The notes beneath the pieces are model-generated. The model ran no database searches and was not told where the DNA came from. It was given only the letters and a program-made list of their open reading frames with translations. A program made the translations under genes and the position numbers. This document shows positions 1-13,607 of a stretch of 64,000 nt of DNA, piece by piece (positions within the stretch are counted from its first letter, which is position 1; each line of letters opens with the position of its first letter). This stretch comes from Bolinopsis microptera (taxonomy: Eukaryota; Ctenophora; Tentaculata; Lobata; Bolinopsidae), in contig NC_087078.1 of assembly GCF_026151205.1 (NCBI RefSeq), positions 8,758,675 through 8,822,674 on the forward strand, given 5' to 3'.

Positions 1-116
1 TCATATCAGCTATCAACCTTACCCAACATTCGTATCTTATCACAACTCTAGTGCTCCCATGCCTTTCCTCAGGCGGTCACATGTACCAAGACTCAGGAGA
101 GCGTGTGTGGCGTGAT

Positions 117-166
117 CACGTGGGGTCACGTGATGCAGCACGTGGGCACACGAGATACTGCACGTG
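117..166. promoter_or_regulatory. Cluster of four CACGTG E-boxes
   Basis: Four perfect CACGTG palindromes lie at 117-122, 127-132, 139-144 and 161-166. CACGTG is the canonical binding site of bHLH-zip factors of the MYC/MAX, USF and TFE families. Many further single CACGTG sites are scattered through the first 6 kb. No adjacent gene is recognised, so a regulatory role is inference from motif density only. Confidence 0.35.
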
Positions 167-1832
167 GGCGAATAAAAGATGCGGATTGGAAATAAGGCGG
201 GAACCATGTGACGAGAGGGAACGCTAGTCTCGTCCTGGGACAGGATATAACAAAACATCTTGAGAGATATTATTAGCAGAGTTATTATACTTAAGTAAGT
301 TAAATCATGACTCTGAGCCACGTTCATCATTACCCAAGTGAGAATAATACCTGGCAATTAAACAGAATGTAGAATGTTGCCATCAGATGAGGTCACTGTT
401 CAGTCCGAGCTACGGAACTGCGCGGATAAGCTTACCAACACTGATATCCGGATTTAGGACAGAGTGGACACGATGGAGAGTTTGATGGGCTCAACGACTC
501 GTCTACATTTTTATTTTGATGATTTCTATTCCAAATGAGCCAGTTAGTATAAATTTAAATCTCTCAGAGTCCACAAATTTTGTGCATTTCCTGTTTAATG
601 TATGGGAATGAACAAGTAAAAACTGAACTTTCTGTTGTCTTGATAATAATATAAACTAAGTGAAAAAGGTCCAGATTTGACATAAAATGTTAAACTGATG
701 AAAAGCGACGGTTGAAATTGAGGGGCAGAAGCTGGACTTCAGAACTAGACCAGAACTAGACCCACAACCTGTTGAAGGTTGGGTTCACAGCCAATCTGCT
801 GAAACGGCAAACACCAAACTGTAATCAACCTCAGGTTTACGGGCACAAGCCGCAATTCCCCCTACATTTGCACGTCGACAGCAGAGGCAGAACATAGAGC
901 CAATAGCGAGAGAGAACTGAGAGCACGTGTTTAGATGAGGACCAATGAGGAGCCAGATACAAGCACACGTGGGCAGTTTAGAGTTCTATTCTTCAGTTTC
1001 TATTAGAGGATTAATTAGGGCAAACGTGTCAAATTGAGCGTCAATAAGTGTGCTATGTAGAAAGAGAGAGAGAGTACAGCCACCCAATCAATACTAATTG
1101 ACTTCCAATCAAACTAACAACACTCTGCAAAACCACCAGTTAATTTGAGTATATATTATAGAGTTCGAGTTAGTTGTCAAATCTAGATAAAAGAGGTGAG
1201 TTGTCGGCAAAAATTAGGGAAAAATATTATCGGAGAAGACATACAAAACCGACTGGCTGGGATATTAGAGTGGCTGGAATAGAGCACAGTGTAGAGTATT
1301 ATAGAGTGGGATACTGTTGACAATAATGGTCACGTGGGTAACAAGTACAGGTAAACGGAGTGTAAAGTGTGTGTAAGTGTGTGTGGAGAAAGAGGAGGAG
1401 GAGTATATAGATACACTAACTGTGTGATAACTCTGTTGTCATGGTAACAGATCTGTCATAACAGGATCACCTAGTCTGACTTTGTCAAGCTTCTCTTCTC
1501 ACCCGGCTAGTTCAATGAGTGAAGTCCCTTAATTAAAAGAGAGTCTGACTCTAATTTTGGTACGGGACGTCTAGGTTCCTTTTGTTATAGATGATGTCAG
1601 AGTGGTTTCAGACCATATGTACTACAAATTGTAAAGCCCCCATTGTACACAATATGTGAGGGTGGTTATCTCCGACAGGTCTGTCTCACCCTGTGAATAT
1701 TTACAGATATGAGAGGGAAAAGGAACTTTATTGTTCTAGCTCTCACATTTCTAGATCAGCTGTTCAGTGTTCAGATCTACCGGGAAAAAGAAGTTTACCT
1801 TTTACCAGCTTTCTTGGGAGGTCTACACAAAG

Positions 1833-1999
1833 GACCAGTAACCAGTAACCAGTAACCAGTAACCAGTAACCAGTAACCAGTAACCAGTAACCAGTAACCA
1901 GTAACCAGTAACCAGTAACCAGTAACCAGTTACAGTTACAGTTACCAGTTACAGTAACCAGTTACAGTTACCAGTTACAGTTACCAGTTACCAGTTACC
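1833..1999. repeat. Heptamer minisatellite (ACCAGTA)n
   Basis: About thirteen direct copies of ACCAGTA run from 1833, then grade into CAGTTA and ACCAGTT variants to about 1999. There is no coding potential. Confidence 0.9.
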
Positions 2000-4822
2000 A
2001 CCCAATAAATAGCACTAACAAGGATTTACAAACCCTCAAACTAACAAACTTCCTCCCTCATTTACTGCGACTAGTTGACCTACTTGAATATCACGTGACC
2101 TACAGATGTGAGATCATTAGCTGATCTCTCCCTCCCGTAATCCCTCTAAATCGCTAATTTTTTCAGGGTCCTTTGTACTAAGCATAACTTGCTATATTTG
2201 ACACTTGACACGTATGTTTATATAATGCCGACTGGATTGAAAACTCCCGATTATAAAGGTCTAGATTTATACTTATTATTTTATCCTCGATCATTAGGCT
2301 GAAAAAAGAATATGGAAAAGGAGATACACTGTTCAGGTTTGGGCATTAGTCATAATGTAAGGGAAAAATGAAAATATAATTGAAATTTTTTACCGGATTT
2401 GTATCAACCAGCTCTATAGCTATAATACGTTTACATGTTTTGAAATAGCGAGGAACTGTCTCGATAATGATAAACCAGTATCCGCTAAAATTCAAGAAGA
2501 TCCTTTAGAGACACACCAAATGACCGAATCAAACCACGACCAGTTGCAGTACCATATTAAATATTTACAAGGAATACCTTAAACTCAATCAAATAGCAAA
2601 TTACAACTCCTCTTTGAAGACCAGTCAATTCGCAACCGTTTAATTACATCTTAATACTTGAATATTTCTCCGTAACGTATTCTTTGACAGGTCTGAATGA
2701 TTTAAAATTAAAGGTATTGCCAACTTCTAATGAGACTGCCTGTAAAGCTCTAAAATCACCTAAACAGGGTACTCTAATATTCTCTGCTCTAGTCACTACT
2801 GTGTCACGGGGGTACGTTTAAAATAACCCAATCTTCAAGTTCTTTATGAGACAAGAGAAAGGCCATCTTCGGAGTTATAACCTACTTTCTAACTGTATAA
2901 AGATTAAAGAGCTGCTTGATATGAACGATGCAAGGAAAGTGGAAACAACCAAAGCACAATGTACTGCAATTTGTCACCCTGCCCGTAGCAAATACCTGTT
3001 ACAGTATGTTATGTGGTTACTACGACAGAAAAGTTCGTTAAGTTTCCAGATCAGGATAGCTGATGAGATCTCGGTACTAGACGGGGGTAGGTACTTCCAG
3101 GCACCTGGAGATACCAGGGTACTGATCAGTATCTTATATAAACTGAACTCCAGAAATCTTCCGGACTAAGGACTAGAACCGTATCCGGGAGGGGCTGCTT
3201 ATTGGGGGGGGGGACTGAAACTCTGATCTAGTTGCTGTAGGGTATTAATGTCTCACTTGACTGGAGCCCGTGTAACTGTTCACAGATCAGTGATCTGCAG
3301 TTTCCACCTGAGTTCACTGATCTGCATCAGAGCATGAAAAGTACACAAATCAGTGTTTACACCCAGATACCCTTTTGTCTGAGAGAGCTATAATTGGGAG
3401 ATACGGTATCAATTACACTCAAGATATCATCATAACAAACGTTAATTAGGGCACGTATTAGATAAAGTTTGGGTGTATTAGATTAGGAGGGCAATCAGGC
3501 TAGATCAGGTTTAATAAGGGTCACTAATAATATCTGACATTCAGGCACGTGGTGAGGTCAAGTATTGAAGTTTAGTTATCATACCCCCTTTAGGTTTTAT
3601 CGAGTATCTCGAGGAAAGCAAAGTTATAAACTTCCTGATTCGAATTCTTGTGGCTACATTAACTAGGTTAGGGCGAGTATTTGAATCCAAAACTGGCACG
3701 AATTGTAACAATCCTCGACATCCCCTTCCCCTTCAGATTAACGAAACTACAATTTTATATAAGGCGTTGCTATGGTGACATCATTTAAATGTGACACAAA
3801 ATGACAGCTGCCACCTTTTCAATGACGCAGTATGCACACAATACAACCCGAAAATACCTGCTCAAATTTCAACGTCTACCTCACAATACCAGCAGCAGCA
3901 GACAGGCCCAGACAAACTACACTGCAGAACTAGACACAGTACACTGCAGAACTAGACGCAGTACACTAGGCACACTGCAAAACTACAAGGGGCAGCAGAC
4001 AGAGCACACACCAAACTAGACAAGTTTCAAGACATTAACCAGCTGAGGAACATCAAGTGTACACTTTACATGTAGACAACATTAATAGCTCCTTCTCCTT
4101 TACAACTCCTTACCTCCAATTATACCTTATTTGGTAGTGATGCGTTGCGCCTGCACGTGTATGGAGTTGGTTGCGGTAATGTGATAGCCAAATAGAGTCC
4201 TTTGTTTTCCGTGATGAGTCTCAACTACCTGGTGACACGTGATGCCCTTATAAGGTCATCTTACAAGGTAATCTGACTGTGTCATTGGTATGAGCCTTGG
4301 TTGTAAGGGGCAGGTATGTAATGATGTTTGTTGTGTTTAGTAACGAATATTAGCTCACATTGTTTAGACAAAGAGGAGGTGACAAACTGATTAGCTTAAA
4401 TCAGGTGACTTTTCAGCTCGGGGTCTTGTCATAATGCTCATAATATTCACTTAGCCTGGGTTCACTAATAACTCTCTTATTTGAGGAGTTGTCTAACCTT
4501 GTTTGAGGGTGTCTTTTCTCAGACTGTAGTCTTCATCCGCAGCAGTGACCAGAAAATGACGGATGTGGGACATTTGATCCTCTTACTATTTGGGGCATTA
4601 AACCCCAATACTGAGACTTAGTCGTGACTTTACACAAACGCCACAACTCTTCTCATAACCTAACGGTTACATAACCCTTTACTAATCCTAACCCAATAAC
4701 CATGTATCAATGGTAAAACCCCCGTGCGAGTGACCAGTTAGAGGAGTATTAAAGTTGGGAGGGCCCCATCAATTAAGAAATTAAGTTATAAGTAATTGAC
4801 AATAGCCCGGAGCCGGGTGGTA

Positions 4823-4887
4823 CACACCCAATTAGTGTACACACCCAATTAGTGTACAATTACACAGCTAATTACAGTGTACACCTC
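4823..4887. repeat. Short palindromic direct repeats
   Basis: Two adjacent copies of a unit containing ACACCCAATTAGTGTAC are followed by related GTGTAC-bounded sequence. It may be a chance tandem duplication. Confidence 0.5.
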
Positions 4888-5830
4888 CTCTTGTTACAGG
4901 GTACTAGTACTACTAACAGGATGTGAGGTGGTTTCTATGGTAACACGTGTGTCAGTACAGTAGTACATTACCAGGATACCACACCTGTACACACTGTTGG
5001 GATACGAGCTGCCCTGATACGGGGGGTTAAAAAGGAGGAGGTACAGGAAACTACTGGGGAGGAGATACAAGTAGTAAGAGAGGAGTTAGTAATAGTACCT
5101 AACACTTGTACCTAACACACAGAGGAGATATAACAGAGGAGGAGGGGTTGTTACCCTGGAGTTACTGTTAAACAGAACATTAGTAAGATTACCTTGACAG
5201 ACAGTTAGTTCTACGGTAATTAGCTCACCGAACATCTGGTATCACACTAGTTACCTCTAACCTCTACTGGATTACTAGCCTGTAACGAGTAACGACCCCG
5301 TATTATTAACTTAAACAGTTTAACTCCCGCTAATCCTTGTCCTTTTTAAATATTTGAGTGTTCGTTTCCGTGGTTTTTAGCTCCTTTTTCTTTAGGCATA
5401 TTTAAAAAGGAACTTCAACCCTCCGAATAAAAGCTTGACTTATAAAATTGTATTTACATTTACATAAGTTCTGTTTCTTATCCGTCACGTAATATAAGCC
5501 ACGTAGTGTGGGTAACGAGCCAATCAGAGGTCTATATTAATAGCTAAACACAGTGCTTCTCAATCTACTAATCTCGTAACCTGGTCCTGACAGATACTTT
5601 AACTAGAACTGTAGTGATGTAGAACTGTAATACTACAGTGTATCTAATATACTCTAACTCAAACACCGACACTCCAAATATTCGCAGTAAATCTCCAACA
5701 AAAGATTAATGAGATCAGCTGATCGCTTCACCAAGATATCTATTTCCACAGATACACAGCATCTCCCCTTTCTTGCTCTTCAAACTAATGACAGTGTAAA
5801 ACACACGCAGAGGCACGTGAGGCGGGAGAA

Positions 5831-5880
5831 GGCGGGGATTGGTGGAGCCTAGAGCAGGGAACACGTGATACCTATATAAG
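5831..5880 (+). promoter_or_regulatory. Promoter-like motif group (GC box, CCAAT, E-box, TATA)
   Basis: A GGCGGGGATTGG segment (GC box plus inverted CCAAT) at about 5831 is followed by CACGTG at 5862-5867 and TATATAAG at 5873-5880. Spacing and order resemble a TATA promoter firing rightwards. No substantial open reading frame follows, so the target is unknown and the call is tentative. Confidence 0.25.
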
Positions 5881-7837
5881 GAAGTTTCACCGCAATAACA
5901 TGACCATATAAGGACATCACGTGTTAATAGATAGTGGAGTCAGGAGCAGGGACCATGGTGATTGGTGGGAAATTAGATGAGGGAGTTGGAGCTGAAGAAG
6001 AGTGGGGAGAAGGGACCACAGATTAGATCAGGATGTGGAGCAATTTCTAGACGCGTGTAATCTGTCGAGTTGTTAATCTCGCTAGCTATTCTTCGACAAA
6101 TTCTCAAGATTTGCCGATAGAAAGGAGAATTAAAGGTGGGGTGTGTAATCTAGAGATTCAGTCTGAGAAACGTTACAGCATTCTAAAGTTCTAAATATAC
6201 TCCCAGAGTGAGAAATAAAGTTGAGTTGCTTCCCGAAAGTTACCCGGAACTTGACAATACGGCACTAAATTCACGTCAGTGTCCAAATGATCTTTACACG
6301 GGGACCAAGTTTAAAACATCCAACTTGCAAAGCCTTGCAATCGAAAATATTCCAGTATGTGTACAAACGTGGGAGATTTATTATACTGGACGCCTCATCA
6401 GAGAACGGTAACGTGAAACATGGGGAATAATAACGCCATGTAAAAATTAAAGATGACCAGGTAAACAACAAGTTTAAATCTTGTAAATATTAAATGTGAG
6501 ACTAAGTTAATATTACAAGATTGTCATGGTATGAATCACAAGATAATGAGGACATTGTAACCCGCAATGTAACAAAGTTGTAAAACTGTAAAAGCGAGAA
6601 AATACGTGAAGACGAGAGGCAGAGCTGCAAAACACAGACAGGCTCAATTAGTACTAATCCCATTAATTGAATCAAGACCAATTATACAACCCAATGGGTG
6701 ATTCCGGTGCTATCTTAAAATAGAACCTTCCACCAGCAAGCAGGAAGCTCACCTGTTTTAATTGCATTTATCAGGCGATGATTTCTATTTTTATTTTTCA
6801 GGGGGGCGAAATTCCGCAAGATGTTAACGCAATACGGCTGGACAATCAACGTTGTAAAGTTATCTAAGACATGTCAAAATACAGTGCCAGTGTAAAGTCA
6901 TAACTCCAGCACGGTGCTGTCGTTACATTGCAGCCGTGACAGTTGATAAGGAATCAATTAATATTACATGCAGTCAATCAGACCGTGCAGACAGTGCGGC
7001 ACAAGGAAATAGCAGGCATTGTGATTGGTTTTTATCGGAGTGTCATTATATTATGAAGCAATGACGCAACTGTATTATTAGCTGTGTTACAGTTGTACAA
7101 TAGGCTGATACTGTCCATAAGATTCTTGGAATTATTTAGTGTCTTCTGGAACATACGTTATAATACCAATTAATATTGGTCGCATTATTCTTGAAAAATT
7201 TTACTCAAATCCCGTACAGCCAAGCGTGAGTTGTTAAAATTGCTCTATTTAGGTAGAAAGCATCACGGCTCGGCTCTCAACAAAAATACTTTAAGTGCAA
7301 AAATGAAACAAGGCAAATAACTGGTATGAACGAGTAAATGAAAAGTCAAAAGAACGGTGGATGTTTCAGCACCTATTGGCCTTTTGCTTAGAAAGTACTA
7401 AGAAAGTAGTAAAAGGACACTAAGTGCTGAAAAGTCGAATACCTTGTTTCATTTTCTCCACTTCAACTGGTTTTGACAAAAGCCATGATGCTCTCAACTA
7501 AAAAGTTCAAGAATTTTAATGGTATAAATCTGGACTTACCAGTTAAAAGTTCGAATGTCGACTAAAGATTTCCTAACATTTGTGTGAATATAATATTATT
7601 GAGATCATCCAAGAAAATCAGATCATAAGCTTAGCTCTACTGCTTACCTTAGTATCACTAATAATATAAGTTAATAACCACAATATTAACTTACGATAAG
7701 AATTAAACATATTTAAAGTCATAATGTCCAAATTTAGTATCCTTTACTTGCGATAAACCACATTCTACATCACGGAATACCAGATAACCAGATCATACAC
7801 GCGCAACACATAAACCTTCCCAGCTTTTAGTAACCTT

Positions 7838-7925
7838 AGTAACCACACACAGTAACCTTAGTAATCACACACAGTAACTTAGTAACCACACACGGTAACT
7901 TAGTAACCACACACGGTAACTTACA
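7838..7925. repeat. Short tandem repeat of AGTAAC(C)-ACACAC units
   Basis: Five to six imperfect direct repeats of a 16-21 bp unit made of CTTAGTAACCACACACGG and close variants. Confidence 0.7.
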
Positions 7926-8514
7926 AGCTCCCTCCCAACTGAAGGTAACAGATCAACATATTGATGCACTAGACTCAACGAACCTTGACAACAGACGCAA
8001 CCCTCTAGACACCACCACTAGTTGAGGAATAGACACACAGCCTGGTTCCATACAGAGAGACCTCATCTAACTGGCTTACTGACTAAGCAGCGTCTGTAAC
8101 CCGTATTATTATAATGTACTTGTTCTATTGGAGGGAGGGAGAGATGTTACATCGGCTATTATCTATGTGCCGAGTTATTAAGAGGATCTATAAAAGGAGA
8201 GAGAGGGAGAAAGTCTCCTATTGGCCGGACTATAACCAACTATTCAGTTATAGTTTACGTAATGCGTACATTAGACAGATTAACGTTGCACATTGTTAAA
8301 GTAGCGACGTCTTGAGCAGGGGAGAAGTAAGATACAGTTTGTCCGGGTCTGGCTAATGGTAGTTTTGTAAAGCTACAGATTTGTGAAACTAGCCTATCTG
8401 TTGGGGGTAGAGGTAGATAGTGCGATGTTGTTAGAGGTGAATAGTGCGGTTATACAGGGTTATAGCCCGGAAATATTGGATATTAGACGAACTTACAGGC
8501 TTACACTATGATAA

Positions 8515-8610
8515 TACACTTTATAGTGTAATGTGTATAATAATGTAGTGTTTATTACAGGACAATAATACACTGTATAGTGTATGATAATGTAGTGTTT
8601 AATGTTTATC
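8515..8610. repeat. Two-copy direct repeat, AT-rich
   Basis: Two diverged copies of a roughly 60-bp segment with AATACACT-TATAGTGTA half-palindromes and a TAATGTAGTGTTTA tail. Confidence 0.6.
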
Positions 8611-8698
8611 ACAGGATACTGAGTACAAAATATGTCTATTCAGTAAAATGCAGATCGGTATGTCATGGTAAGATAATATATATCATCAGTATAAAACG

Positions 8699-8886
8699 CT
8701 GGTGTTCACTTAAAGTAATTGTAAGATATGACATATATTAGAATACTGGTGTTCACTTAAAGTAATTGTAAGATATGACATATATTAGAATACTGGTGTT
8801 CACTTAAAGTAATTGTAAGATATGACATATATTAGAATACTGGTGTTCACTTAAAGTAATTGTAAGATATGACGTATATTAGAATA
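8699..8886. repeat. 47-bp tandem repeat, four copies
   Basis: Four near-identical 47-bp units beginning CTGGTGTTCACTTAAAGTAA run head to tail. The last unit has one A-to-G change. No open frame runs through. Confidence 0.95.
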
Positions 8887-9798
8887 TTGTATCATCTCAT
8901 TACTACTGGCTTCATGACCTACAGTACAGATTACAGCGCAAGTATTTGCTTATACTCTACACAACTTCATACTTGTCAAAAAGCTTGGAATATCATGCAC
9001 ACTATATATATATATCACTTGATATATCTTAGTACACGGGACGAGTAGCAAATCTGCTTAGGAATCAGTGAATAAGATGTTGGCATCTTAATCTTCTCTT
9101 CAGACTGATCATGCCCCCGGAGACTTTTTAAGTTGTTCGTCAACAACAACAAGGTGTGAATATTCAAAACTTTTAACAACTAATATTTATGTTGTTGAAT
9201 ATTATGCTATGAGATGTAGTTGACAAGCACCTACAAATAGGCAGGGTCCTAAAATCGAACGAAAAAAAATTCCAGGGTGAAATGGACTTAACGTCTGAAA
9301 AAAAAAAACTGCCAGTCATTACAACAAACCTGTGCAACAAACACAAAAACACATTAAGTAGTCACATTGATTGCGCACAGCGAGGTGCTGGTGTATTTAT
9401 AGACTGTTCACACCGACAAAGCTAAAGGTAACTCTGACGGACAATTGTAGTCTCATTTATTATTATTTTATTATTAAATAAACAACACATTATCTTTATT
9501 TTTACAGAATAGTATTTATAATTCATGTTATTTTTCTATTGTGTAGATTTTAAGTTTTCATCTTCTTTCACCTTAAATTTACGAGAATCACAGTTTCAAC
9601 GAGGAAATACTGTCAATTACCAGGTGACTATAATATAAAAATTGTTTGGACGAGGCGCGCAGAAAATGGCAAAATTTGCTCATGTTTTCATGTTGCATCG
9701 GGGCATGTAAAAAGTTCGGCGTTAGATGCTATATAATCCAATTAAGCTTGATTTGGATATAATATTGTACAAGAAATAAAATGTTGAAAGAAACTCAC

Positions 9799-10345
9799 TG
9801 TTAGAATTGTCCACCACGACAGTGTCTGTTTTCTCTTGTTTCTGAACAGGCTCATCAGTAGGTTGCTTTGTGGTTGGTTTGGGCTCGTGCTCCGTTGAAA
9901 AAACTACCGGTGGTTCCGTCACCGGACCCTCAATCCCCTCGACACACATCCCCTTCTCATAGGGAAACCTCCCACATTTCCACGAGTTGGGCCAGTCATG
10001 GTCTTTTTCTTGCATGGTTGCTAAACATCTGTCCCTCACATTGATACATAGGTCTCTGCAAGGCATGATTTGGTAGCCCATTGCTGTGGCATTGCAGTAC
10101 GGGGCATATAAGGAACAGAGGAATAGTTTTAGATCCTTGCTACACTCAGTGTCAATGAATCTTTGCAGTAACTGAAGATCGTTAGCAGCAGCTTCCTGGG
10201 TGTTTTGACCTATTTCGTTGGGAAACCGGACAGTTGAATAACCAAACTCAGCACATGTTCCAATTGTAAGGGGTTCACATCTTGCATCATCTTGAGCTCC
10301 AACAAAACCCAAGCATATACAAAGCAGGAAGGCGAGATACAACAT
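9799..10345 (-). CDS. Frizzled-type cysteine-rich domain (CRD) secreted protein, first coding exon
   Basis: The ATG at 10345 opens a signal peptide (residues 1-17, MLYLAFLLCICLGFVGA). A Frizzled CRD follows at about residues 20-138, with the family's ten cysteines at 23, 31, 68, 77, 84, 96, 100, 107, 124 and 134. CRDs of this kind bind Wnt-type lipidated ligands in Frizzled receptors and secreted Frizzled-related proteins. After the CRD comes a Thr/Pro/Lys linker (about 140-182) typical of an extracellular stalk. The exon ends at a good donor (GTGAGT at 9793-9798) after residue 182, so the protein continues. A CCTTAG acceptor ten bases before the ATG implies an upstream non-coding exon. I find no seven-transmembrane exon to the left, so Frizzled, sFRP or another CRD protein cannot be told apart. 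The domain call is firm; the gene identity is open. Confidence 0.85.
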
Positions 10346-12565
10346 TTTAGCTTTCTAAGGAAAAAGTTAATCAGTATTCAGAGGGTGAAATTGGAGAAAA
10401 CTTAATTTAAATATTGTAGAGAATGTGACACAACATTAGATAATAGATACTTATGTTCTACTTGTTTCCTGGAACAGAATGATAAGATGTAATGTAATGT
10501 CCTGCCTGTGAAAATTGTATGGTCCAAATGCTTCTCCACCAAGACAAGGTTGGTATACATATACGTATATCCCTCAGTTAGGGAAAAATTCAATTTCCAT
10601 CCCCAAAACATTACTGACCTAGTCGGTTTGCTCTCCAACAAAACTCTAGATCCTACCACACTCACTGCCACAGCAAGAGCAATCCATTCAATTCTCTCGG
10701 TGAACAAAAAATATACAGCCTATTATAAGAGCCTAGATTTCCACTCAAATACTGGCAAGTGCATAATGCTATAGGACCTTATAATAAAATTGAACCATAC
10801 AAACTCGATTTATTTATTTTTCTAAAACTAGCATTATATAACATTTCTAAATTATCCCTACACACTTGTAAATAATTAGAATAGTATAACTTAAATTATT
10901 TCAGAATTACAGTTACTATTGTGTACTCAAGAAAGTAATTATCACTTTTGTATCCTTGTATCCTTGTTGTATCCTTGTATCCTATGGGACCAATCATCAT
11001 TAGCTTCCATACAAGAGGTACCAGTGACTATTATAACTTCGAATGTAATTGTAAAAGCATGTATTGTAGTGGAAGAAAATGGTCATGATATGCTACAATA
11101 CAATATGAAAGGACACTTCACTGGAGCCAAACAGATCTATTGGTCTGTGGGCTAAATCCACTTTAACTGGGTGGGTAGGAAGATGTGGTGCAGTGGAAAC
11201 GTCCCAACCAGCTTACAAGAAAACAAAATACATGAAATAATCTGCAGTCAAACAAAAATTTCAATTTTAAGTCATTTATAACAATCAAAATTAGGGTATT
11301 TAAACAGTTCAATGCAATATTTAAAGGAACTTAAAAGCCTTATATGCATACTAGTAGTGGTTCAAGACACTCTTAAGTAGTGTAGATATAGTTTGAAGGG
11401 GCAAAGGGGTGTGTGTGCTGTTACATTCATACCAAACGGCAACCAAGTAAATATTGAATGTCCATAGACACTGGTCTAGATACGACAGAGTTGCGATTAA
11501 GATAGTGTTACACGGAATAGAACTAGCAGAGTGGGGCGTTTTTTGACGATTTTTCAAGGTCCAAGATTTTCAAAATCTAATAAAAAATTGTATAAGACCT
11601 ATTTCAAAATTCTGGCCCAACATTTTCTTTTAAATGGTCCTTAGAAACATATCCTGAAAGTTTCAGGGTGATCGCTCAAAAAATGTTGGAGAAGTGCTGA
11701 CCTTTGACTGGCGATAACTTCGGCTAGCAACAATATTTTTATATAGGACCAAAAGCAGCTGATACATATCACTCCCCTCTATCAGAAACAACTATAAAAT
11801 CAATTTCGAGATAATTTTGATGGAGACCCCGGCCCCCTCTGGCCCCCTCAATAGAGTGACAGCCTACAATAAATCTAAAATTTTATTTAAATGAATCTTG
11901 TAATGGACCTAATTCTTCTACAATATTTAACAAAACATAAAGTTTCAATGAAACATTAAGTATTATTTTACATTCCTTTAATCCTAAATAAAATAAGAGC
12001 TTAAACCACGAATTAGTTATCTAGAAGTAAACTCAAGGAAATATTCTTTGGTGATTGTATTATTCATTAAACTTTATTTGGTTGTTAGTATTTTTATTAT
12101 GGCAAGTGGTTGAATTTAGTGAGACAGGGTCAGTTTAGTGAGACAGGGTCAGTTTCTCTATTGTCTTAGAAAAATGTCTACTTTACAGTAGGCAATGCTG
12201 AGTGGCAGGAATGAGGGACCAAAAACGCTTGGGACTAACAATGGCCCATTAACAAACCACTTCAGGCATGGCAATGATGTTAGTTATGCTTTATTTGTCT
12301 AAAACTGATCCTACTGCACTTCTGATGTTCTATAAAAATAACTTGGATAAAATATTTTCATCTTTATTAGGTATAAAGAATCCATAACACAAAACACACA
12401 AACAAAATGTTTCTAATATCATGTATATAAATTACTATAAAACTTGTAAATTTTATAAATCAAAATTTTTGTTTAACTGAGTATAATTTTGTTCTATGAA
12501 ATGGCATGGGGCTGCTGCAAGTTATATTGTGTTAAGATACTACAGCTTTTGCAAGCTTAAGTAAT
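10346..12565. other. Intergenic DNA
   Basis: No supported gene. The stretch includes a small (TATCCTTG)n run near 10950 and AT-rich sequence. The block from about 11530 to 11900 has the look of decayed repeat but is not assigned to a family. Confidence 0.4.
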
Positions 12566-13030
12566 CTATGCTGGATCGAGAGTTTGAGAATTCAAGTGCA
12601 AGGTAACAGCTCTTGCCAAGCCAGTGTAGATGTGAAGTTTATTGGTAAGCATGTAGCAATGTACTGAACTTGGGACTTCATCAGCTTTTTTGTATGCTAC
12701 GTTTTTATTATTTGCAGCGACGAAGATATTTGTGTCATCAGCAAAATAATAGAACAAATTTAGAGTTCTTTTCAGAGTTTGTAAGGTCGTTTTTGGAAAT
12801 TAAGAACAGAAGGGGCCTTAGGTAGCACACTTGTGGCACTCCGAAGAGCACAGGTAGATCGAGTATCAGATGTTTCATTGTTCACACACCGACATATTGT
12901 TTGCGGTTGGAAAGATAACTTTCCAGGAGTTTGTGTGTCTGTCCTCCGATCCCGTATGTTGAGAAGTATTGAGTAACAGAAAAATTGAACAAACTGGCTA
13001 TTGTGCAGTATTCCCTGACTTGAGAGAAAC
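12566..13030 (-). pseudogene. Decayed non-LTR retrotransposon reverse transcriptase
   Basis: Minus-strand reading frames carry reverse-transcriptase (RVT_1) landmarks in the correct order but in different frames. First is a YGIGGQTHKLLESYLSNRKQ block (about 12965-12905). Next is a degraded GVPQ-LRPLLFLI block followed by NDLTNS (about 12845-12775). Last is the catalytic FADDTNIF motif, the YADD box, in the open frame 12566-12757. At least two frameshifts separate these blocks and neither endonuclease nor 3' end is present. It is a 5'- and 3'-truncated remnant of a LINE-type element (Jockey/CR1-like in style), not a functional gene. Confidence 0.85.
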
Positions 13031-13339
13031 CATAAAGCCAGCCATATTGAAATTTACAAATTAGTTTCCTTTAATCTTTATAAATAATAATTGATGAAAT
13101 ATCAGTTTCAAGTTTAAAAATATAAATCTTGAATATGTAAACAAATTTACACTTAAACTGTAAACCATTTCAATACAAGAAAACAACAATTTCAAGAAAA
13201 CAATAAATTATTAGTTTAACACCTTCATAAATAAAATTGTCAAATATTTCATAAAAACTTCCTGTTCAGGAAGCTTGAAAAAGCGCCGCGCACAGGGATT
13301 GGCGAGCCAATTACATTATTAGTTTTTACTATACAGCAA

Positions 13340-13431
13340 ATTCATTTTTGGTCTTTGTAGGTTTATAACCTACCAAGACGCGCGCCGAGTTGAACTTAAA
13401 TGTTTTACAAGTATCACCCGTTAAGTTTGAC
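13340..13431. repeat. Dispersed repeat, left part (interrupted by the tRNA-like array)
   Basis: The segment with GGTTTATAACCTACCAAGAC-GCGCGCC and TATCACCCGTTAA recurs at about 19625-19690 and, inverted, at about 60330-60412. The tRNA-like array interrupts this copy; the flank resumes at 17189. Confidence 0.7.
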
Positions 13432-13607
13432 AGTTATTTAGAATATATATTCGCGTACAACGTGATATCTTTATCAGTGCAGTGTGTACAACACCAACTA
13501 CACCGATCAATTGCCAATCTGCGAAACATTTCATTATTATTATCACTTCGAGATGGCCAGGCCTACTCTCATGCTGTCTATATGTGATGATTAATTCTGA
13601 AAAACTA

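Larger units (their letters stand above)
1..9720. other. Gene-poor region, no supported coding sequence
   Basis: I find no exon with recognisable protein similarity on either strand. The open frames are short, low in complexity and lack convincing splice or start context. The stretch contains simple tandem repeats (annotated separately), many CACGTG boxes and short palindromes. It could be the upstream or intronic territory of genes outside the window, or a long 3' part of the minus-strand CRD gene at 9.8-10.3 kb, whose later exons I could not find. Confidence 0.5.
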
